Positions 5,811-8,961 of a stretch of 8,961 nucleotides of DNA are shown here, piece by piece. Under the pieces are notes generated by a model that had not been told where the DNA came from, made no database searches, and saw nothing but the letters and a program-made list of their open reading frames with translations. Source of the DNA: an uncultured cyanobacterium (GTDB lineage Bacteria > Cyanobacteriota > Cyanobacteriia > Cyanobacteriales > Geitlerinemataceae); the NCBI GenBank assembly GCA_937121005.1, contig CAKZKB010000030.1, positions 1 to 8,961 on the forward strand, in the 5' to 3' direction. Every line of letters begins with the position of its first letter. Positions within the stretch are counted from its first letter, which is position 1. The translations under genes and the position numbers were made by a program.

Positions 5811-6437
5811 ATGATTTTAGGAATCGATCGACCTATAGACCAAAATCTCCTAAACTTTGACGAGTTTCTATCTCGTTATGGTAGCGACAACCGCTACGAA
5901 CTCATTGACGGAGAGGTGTTTGATTTGGAACCCACCGGCCGACACGAAGAAGTTGCAGCTTTCCTGACCACAAAACTTTGTGTTGAGATCGATCGCGCTA
6001 ACTGGCCTTGGTTCGTTCTTCAGCGTTGTTTATTTCGTCCTGCTAATACGAAAATGACGGCGTTTCGTCCCGATGTTGCTTTTATCGATCGCGCCGAACG
6101 GTCTAAAAAGCCATTGTGGGACGATCGCTCGATTCTAACCAATGGAAATTCGTTTAAATTTGTCGCAGAAGTTGTGAGTGGCAACTGGCAAAACGATTAT
6201 GCTCGCAAACTTGAGGATTATGCAGCTTTAGGCATTGCTGAATATTGGATTGTAGACTATATTGGACTTGGAGGGATTCTATATATTGGCAAACCCAAAC
6301 AACCCACCCTTTCGATCTGCACTTTAGTCGATGGAGAGTACAATATTCAATTGCTGCGAGGCGATCGTCCGGTGAACTCTGCGACGTTCCCCAACTTAAA
6401 CTTGACGGCCGATCGCCTGTTGGGAGGAGAACGGTAA
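5811..6437 (+). CDS. Uma2-family PD-(D/E)XK nuclease-like protein
   Basis: A 208-residue protein of the Uma2 family (DUF820), greatly expanded in cyanobacteria, with a restriction-endonuclease-like fold; most members have no known target. The fold's residues are all present: Glu30 (RYELIDGE), His45 (GRHEE), Asp88 (FRPDVAF), Glu120 (FVAEVVS) and Lys133 (YARKLEDY), followed by the family hallmark GIAEYWIVD. The active site therefore looks intact. I chose ATG 5811; the frame remains open to a GTG at 5715, but that extension reads through the leader and the 7-bp repeat and gives non-family residues. It has its own promoter. Uma2 genes are often scattered singly near mobile or defence DNA, and the NACHT fragment begins about 100 bp downstream. 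The family call is secure; the biological role is unknown. Confidence 0.9.
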   Translation: MILGIDRPIDQNLLNFDEFLSRYGSDNRYELIDGEVFDLEPTGRHEEVAAFLTTKLCVEIDRANWPWFVLQRCLFRPANTKMTAFRPDVAFIDRAERSKKPLWDDRSILTNGNSFKFVAEVVSGNWQNDYARKLEDYAALGIAEYWIVDYIGLGGILYIGKPKQPTLSICTLVDGEYNIQLLRGDRPVNSATFPNLNLTADRLLGGER

Positions 6438-6542
6438 AGTAACGTCTCTTAATATTACTTGAATACTTACGAGGAAAGTCCCAAGCGATCGGAACCCTCG
6501 ACAAGATATGCTAGAGTTGGGGAGAGTGGAGACGATCGCGAC

Positions 6543-7205
6543 ATGACGGAGTTTATCAAACTGCTGCTCGGCCCGGCTTTAAGCGTAGCGATCGGCTTCT
6601 TAATCAATAAGATCTCCGATCGCTTTCAGTGGAACTTGCCCCTGTTTTTGCTCGGGTGGATCGTCGTTTCCTTCTGCTTGCTATCGGCGAGTTGGCTTGT
6701 CACCGCAGAGGAACATCATCTGTGGTTAACTCGGATCGCGATCGGGGCGTTATGTTTGTTTTTCCTGCACCTTGCTTACGCTTGGGGAAAAAGCGATCGC
6801 GGTGGGAAAAACGTCCCCAGTTCTCGCGAGTTGCTGTTGCGTCAGGTGCGATCGGAAGTGTGGGGACGATTGGAGAAATCCCTACACAACCAAACCCCCA
6901 TTATTCTAAACCTGGAAACCGCCCCGAGTCAAGTGCGCAAACCCTGGGAATACGAGGTCAAAATTGGCGACAAACCGCAGGAGAAGTTACCCGCAGGGAT
7001 GAAAGTCAGTCGCATTTATGTCGATCGCGCGATCGGGGGGCGGTTATTGATTTTAGGCGATCCGGGTTCGGGGAAAACCACGACGCTGCTACAGTTGGCT
7101 TTGTTTCCATTAACGGGTAGGGTGCGTCACGCGGACGGAAAATGCAAATCATTGTCAAATCAATGGTATTTCCGCGTAACGCACCATCCACAAAATCCTG
7201 GTTAA
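6543..7205 (+). pseudogene. 5' fragment of a membrane-anchored NACHT NTPase
   Basis: The reading frame encodes three hydrophobic segments (residues about 5-22, 32-53, 61-80), a linker (LLLRQVRSEVWGRLEKSL, then KPWEYEVKIG), and the start of an NTPase domain with Walker A GDPGSGKTT at 172-180. This is the N-terminal layout of cyanobacterial NACHT (STAND) proteins, which normally run on for several hundred residues with Walker B, sensor and repeat domains, and which in several families act in phage defence. Homology stops at about residue 186 (LLQLA, near 7101). The remaining 34 codons are translated repeat sequence (from 7115) ending at a stop at 7203. Walker B and all C-terminal domains are absent, so it should not work as an ATPase switch. 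The start is ATG 6543 with GGAG 11 nt upstream; a TTG at 6459 is in frame but less plausible. No 3' remainder is found in the window. Confidence 0.75.
7116..7193. repeat. Hairpin repeat A, at the NACHT truncation point
   Basis: The arms GGTGCGTCACGCGG (7121-7134) and CCGCGTAACGCACC (7172-7185) match at 13 of 14 positions. An inner stem CATTG/CAATG (7150-7154, 7161-7165) closes a 6-nt loop. The sequence begins with GGTAGGGTG, a terminal motif also found inverted at the ends of repeats B and C. It looks like a small non-autonomous, MITE-like palindromic element of the type common in cyanobacteria; no transposase is present. Confidence 0.7.
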
Positions 7206-7237
7206 ATACACATATTGACGAAATTTGTCGGTGATGT

Positions 7238-7306
7238 GGTGCGTGGCGGCAATGTCAATATTTGTGTTAAAATCGATTGTCTATCTACGCCGCCACACAC
7301 CCTACC
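7238..7306. repeat. Hairpin repeat B, 69 bp
   Basis: GGTGCGTGGCGGC (7238-7250) faces GCCGCCACACACC (7289-7301), 12 of 13 complementary, and the unit ends in CACCCTACC. It differs from repeat C at only 6 of 69 positions, and the two lie in direct orientation exactly 110 bp apart start to start, so one probably arose by copying of the other. Confidence 0.85.
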
Positions 7307-7310
7307 GGGA

Positions 7311-7340
7311 TTTTTAATTTTTAATTTTTAATTTTTAATT
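7311..7340. repeat. Tandem repeat (TTTTTAA)4
   Basis: Four perfect copies of TTTTTAA plus TT, another 7-bp STRR typical of filamentous cyanobacteria, lying between hairpin repeats B and C. After hairpin B on the plus strand the T-runs could also help end transcription coming from the NACHT fragment. Confidence 0.9.
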
Positions 7341-7347
7341 GGAACCT

Positions 7348-7416
7348 GGTGCGTGGCGGTAATGCCAATATTTGTGTTAAAATCGATCGTCGATCCATGC
7401 CGCCACACACCCTACC
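7348..7416. repeat. Hairpin repeat C, 69 bp
   Basis: Second copy of the B unit, with arms GGTGCGTGGCGG and CCGCCACACACC and the CACCCTACC end. It lies only 20 bp past the nuclease gene's stop codon and between two convergent genes, so its strong stem may act as a two-way transcript end. Confidence 0.85.
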
Positions 7417-7436
7417 AGCTGTGGTTGCAAAATCAC

Positions 7437-8915
7437 CTAAGCCGAAACCGCCGTACTCAGAAAATCGGCCAGCCATTGACGAACCCGATAGGTGGCGCGA
7501 CAGTCATCTTCATTGTACTCGATAATGGCATCGAGATAGGATCGATCGCCCGTTTCTAACCAGCGATCGTACCAACAAATAGACTGGGCTCCACTGGCTG
7601 AAGCATCGCGCCAAGAAAATCCCATCCATTGTGCTAAGGTTTTAAGGGAATAGTTTTCGACGGGTAACACCACAGCGCGATCGATCCACTCGCGCATATC
7701 GACACAGCGATCGATCGTATCTTGCCATTGCGTGGCGGGGGTTTTGTAGCGCTTTCCTAGCTTGCGAATGGTCTTGGTTTCGTAGTCGCCAAAGTGGAAA
7801 ATAGGGGCGTGGGGATAGCGATCGACCAGTTGCAGAAATTCGTGCCAAACGCGCTCTTCTTCTTCGGGATTTTCGGCGACAAACGCATAAAATTTCTCGC
7901 TGTTGTGGCGGCGATCGACGACGAAAACACCCAGTAAGTAATTGAGATCGAGATCGGGTTGAGCTTCGATATCGAAATACAGTTCGGCTTCTAAATAAAA
8001 TGAGGCAACCGGAGGCAGTTCGCCCTCAGCTTCGGTGGCAAAGGGACGCTGAAAAAAGGTCGATCGCGACTGTAAAAATAACTGTCTGGCAATTTCTTCG
8101 GCTGATATTCCCGCATTGGGCAAGTCTTGGCTAACTGCGATTTCAATGTCGCTTAAACTGGCATTAGCTAGGGCTTCTAAGGTATCTAAATTGGCATCTT
8201 TGAGTTGTTCGTAGCGGCGGGAAGTGACACCGGGTAACAGACATAAATGTTCGAGCGATCGCGCTACACTTTGGCAGCGCGGCAACCAGGCACACAAACT
8301 ACATTTTTGTCTGGAAATAAACACTTCCGGTTCGGCTCGCTGTTGGAACATTTCCACGCAGTCGCTTAAAATGTCGTACATGAGCGGCACTCGGTAGTCC
8401 AAATCCACATTAAAAGGAGCGCGATCGCGTAAAATCAATCTGGAAAACGGCGGCCAAACCCCTTGTACGCTAGCTAAAACAAACGCATCAAACGCCGCGA
8501 CAACTTGGTAATCGAGTTTGGGACGCTTCCCGAATTCAATTTGTTCGGGAATGTAAATCCAATCGCCCCATTCCGACTCTTCCGCAGAGGGAATTTTCAC
8601 CAGGCGATCGGGAAAACTAAGCAAATCGACATCCGGTTGCCATTTGGCAAGCAACGCAGCGCGATCGATGGCTTCGACCCCTTGCTGCATCAGTTCGCGG
8701 GTGGCGCGATCGGCTTCGATCCAGTTTCCCGGCGTATAGTCGGGGCGAGAACTGGGACGATCGCCCAAAATTTCGCGGTGATATTGACCGCTTTCTTGCT
8801 GTAACTTTTTCAAAAACTCGCGATCGCCCCCCCAAGGACGATCGCCGCATTCGTCGAGATATACCCGGCGATCGCAGCGTTGGTAGTTCAGCAGTGCGTT
8901 ACCCGTCAACAACAT
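7437..8915 (-). CDS. TM0106-like RecB/Cas4-type nuclease fused to a DEDD (RNase H-like) exonuclease domain
   Basis: A 492-residue two-domain protein. The N-terminal half resembles RecB/Cas4 nucleases: Cys14 (NYQRCDRR) and the cluster Cys205-x2-Cys208-x5-Cys214 (CSLCAWLPRC) should hold a [4Fe-4S] cluster. Residues about 225-256 (LLPGVTSRRYEQL) resemble a helix-hairpin-helix DNA-binding segment. The C-terminal domain is a DEDD 3'-5' exonuclease-like RNase H fold: Asp315 and Glu317 (YFDIEA), Asp377 (HFGDYET) and Asp470/471 (YNEDD). The RecB half has a PD-like FPDRL (101-105), but the usual E/D-x-K strand is replaced by EQIEFGKRPK, so its nuclease activity is doubtful, while the exonuclease site looks complete. 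It is probably a cytoplasmic DNA- or RNA-processing enzyme; the substrate is unknown. ATG 8915 fits family N-termini (LLNYQRC). No Shine-Dalgarno is seen; a G4 motif lies just upstream. Confidence 0.88.
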   Translation of the reverse strand: MLLTGNALLNYQRCDRRVYLDECGDRPWGGDREFLKKLQQESGQYHREILGDRPSSRPDYTPGNWIEADRATRELMQQGVEAIDRAALLAKWQPDVDLLSFPDRLVKIPSAEESEWGDWIYIPEQIEFGKRPKLDYQVVAAFDAFVLASVQGVWPPFSRLILRDRAPFNVDLDYRVPLMYDILSDCVEMFQQRAEPEVFISRQKCSLCAWLPRCQSVARSLEHLCLLPGVTSRRYEQLKDANLDTLEALANASLSDIEIAVSQDLPNAGISAEEIARQLFLQSRSTFFQRPFATEAEGELPPVASFYLEAELYFDIEAQPDLDLNYLLGVFVVDRRHNSEKFYAFVAENPEEEERVWHEFLQLVDRYPHAPIFHFGDYETKTIRKLGKRYKTPATQWQDTIDRCVDMREWIDRAVVLPVENYSLKTLAQWMGFSWRDASASGAQSICWYDRWLETGDRSYLDAIIEYNEDDCRATYRVRQWLADFLSTAVSA

Positions 8916-8930
8916 TGAGTGGAAGCAAGT

Positions 8931-8959
8931 GGGGGATTAGGGAGATGGGGGTTTGGGGG
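8931..8959 (+). promoter_or_regulatory. G-quadruplex motif upstream of the nuclease gene
   Basis: Four G-runs of 5, 3, 5 and 5 bases are separated by loops ATTA, AGAT and TTT, which satisfies the standard G3+N1-7 rule. It lies 15 bp before the start codon of the minus-strand nuclease gene, on the template strand, so the leader mRNA is C-rich. It may hinder or tune transcription, or may simply be a G-rich STRR common in such genomes. The window ends within it. Confidence 0.55.
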
Positions 8960-8961
8960 TT

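Noticed and set aside
6459..6542. TTG start extending the NACHT protein by 28 residues
   Set aside because: The extension is polar and compositionally unlike a signal or membrane segment. ATG 6543 is preceded by a purine-rich GGAG and directly begins the first hydrophobic segment.
7353..7559. Plus-strand ORF within repeat C and the nuclease 3' end, as a continuation of the NACHT gene
   Set aside because: It is made of repeat sequence and the antisense of the nuclease, with no Walker B or STAND-like motif.

Overview
The window is cyanobacterial DNA. The octamer GCGATCGC (HIP1, the hallmark over-represented palindrome of many cyanobacteria) occurs about eighteen times by eye, against roughly 0.1 expected by chance, and 7-bp tandem repeats (STRRs) and hairpin-forming dispersed repeats lie between genes. 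The repeat content suggests a filamentous, Oscillatoriales-like genome, but that is inference. No rRNA, tRNA, CRISPR array or transposase gene was seen.

Left part (1-1927): folD, the C1-folate enzyme, is on the minus strand. It is followed downstream by a nested hairpin, then by an extended -10 promoter and a structured leader that runs off the left edge toward a gene not in the window. Divergent from folD, by only about 30-70 bp, is a plus-strand pair: a small OB-fold-like lipoprotein and an overlapping Nudix hydrolase.

Centre (1914-5394): three minus-strand genes form a redox module. In transcription order they are a GlpA-like FAD dehydrogenase with a C-terminal BFD-type [2Fe-2S] domain, a GlpB-like NAD(P)/FAD oxidoreductase, and a small four-cysteine DUF1667 protein. 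The same trio is familiar from Firmicutes and Thermotoga, often near glycerol genes, and probably forms a multi-subunit glycerol-3-phosphate or related dehydrogenase. Here the DUF1667 gene is separated from its partners by 275 bp holding a 7x7-bp STRR, a short dyad and an inverted repeat.

Right part (5395-8961): this looks like accessory, defence-flavoured DNA. It has a Uma2-family PD-(D/E)XK nuclease with its own promoter, then the 5' part of a membrane-anchored NACHT NTPase that loses homology just after its Walker A motif. A cluster of three hairpin repeats and a (TTTTTAA)4 tract follows, and then a convergent TM0106-like nuclease with Cas4/RecB-like cysteines and a DEDD exonuclease domain. 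A G-quadruplex motif lies directly upstream of that last gene. The three genes may be the remains of a defence or genome-maintenance island, but no complete new system can be claimed.

The most interesting structural signal is that the same 7-bp repeat, in the same register and ending in the same GAA-ATG boundary, directly precedes the start codons of two unrelated genes (DUF1667 and Uma2).
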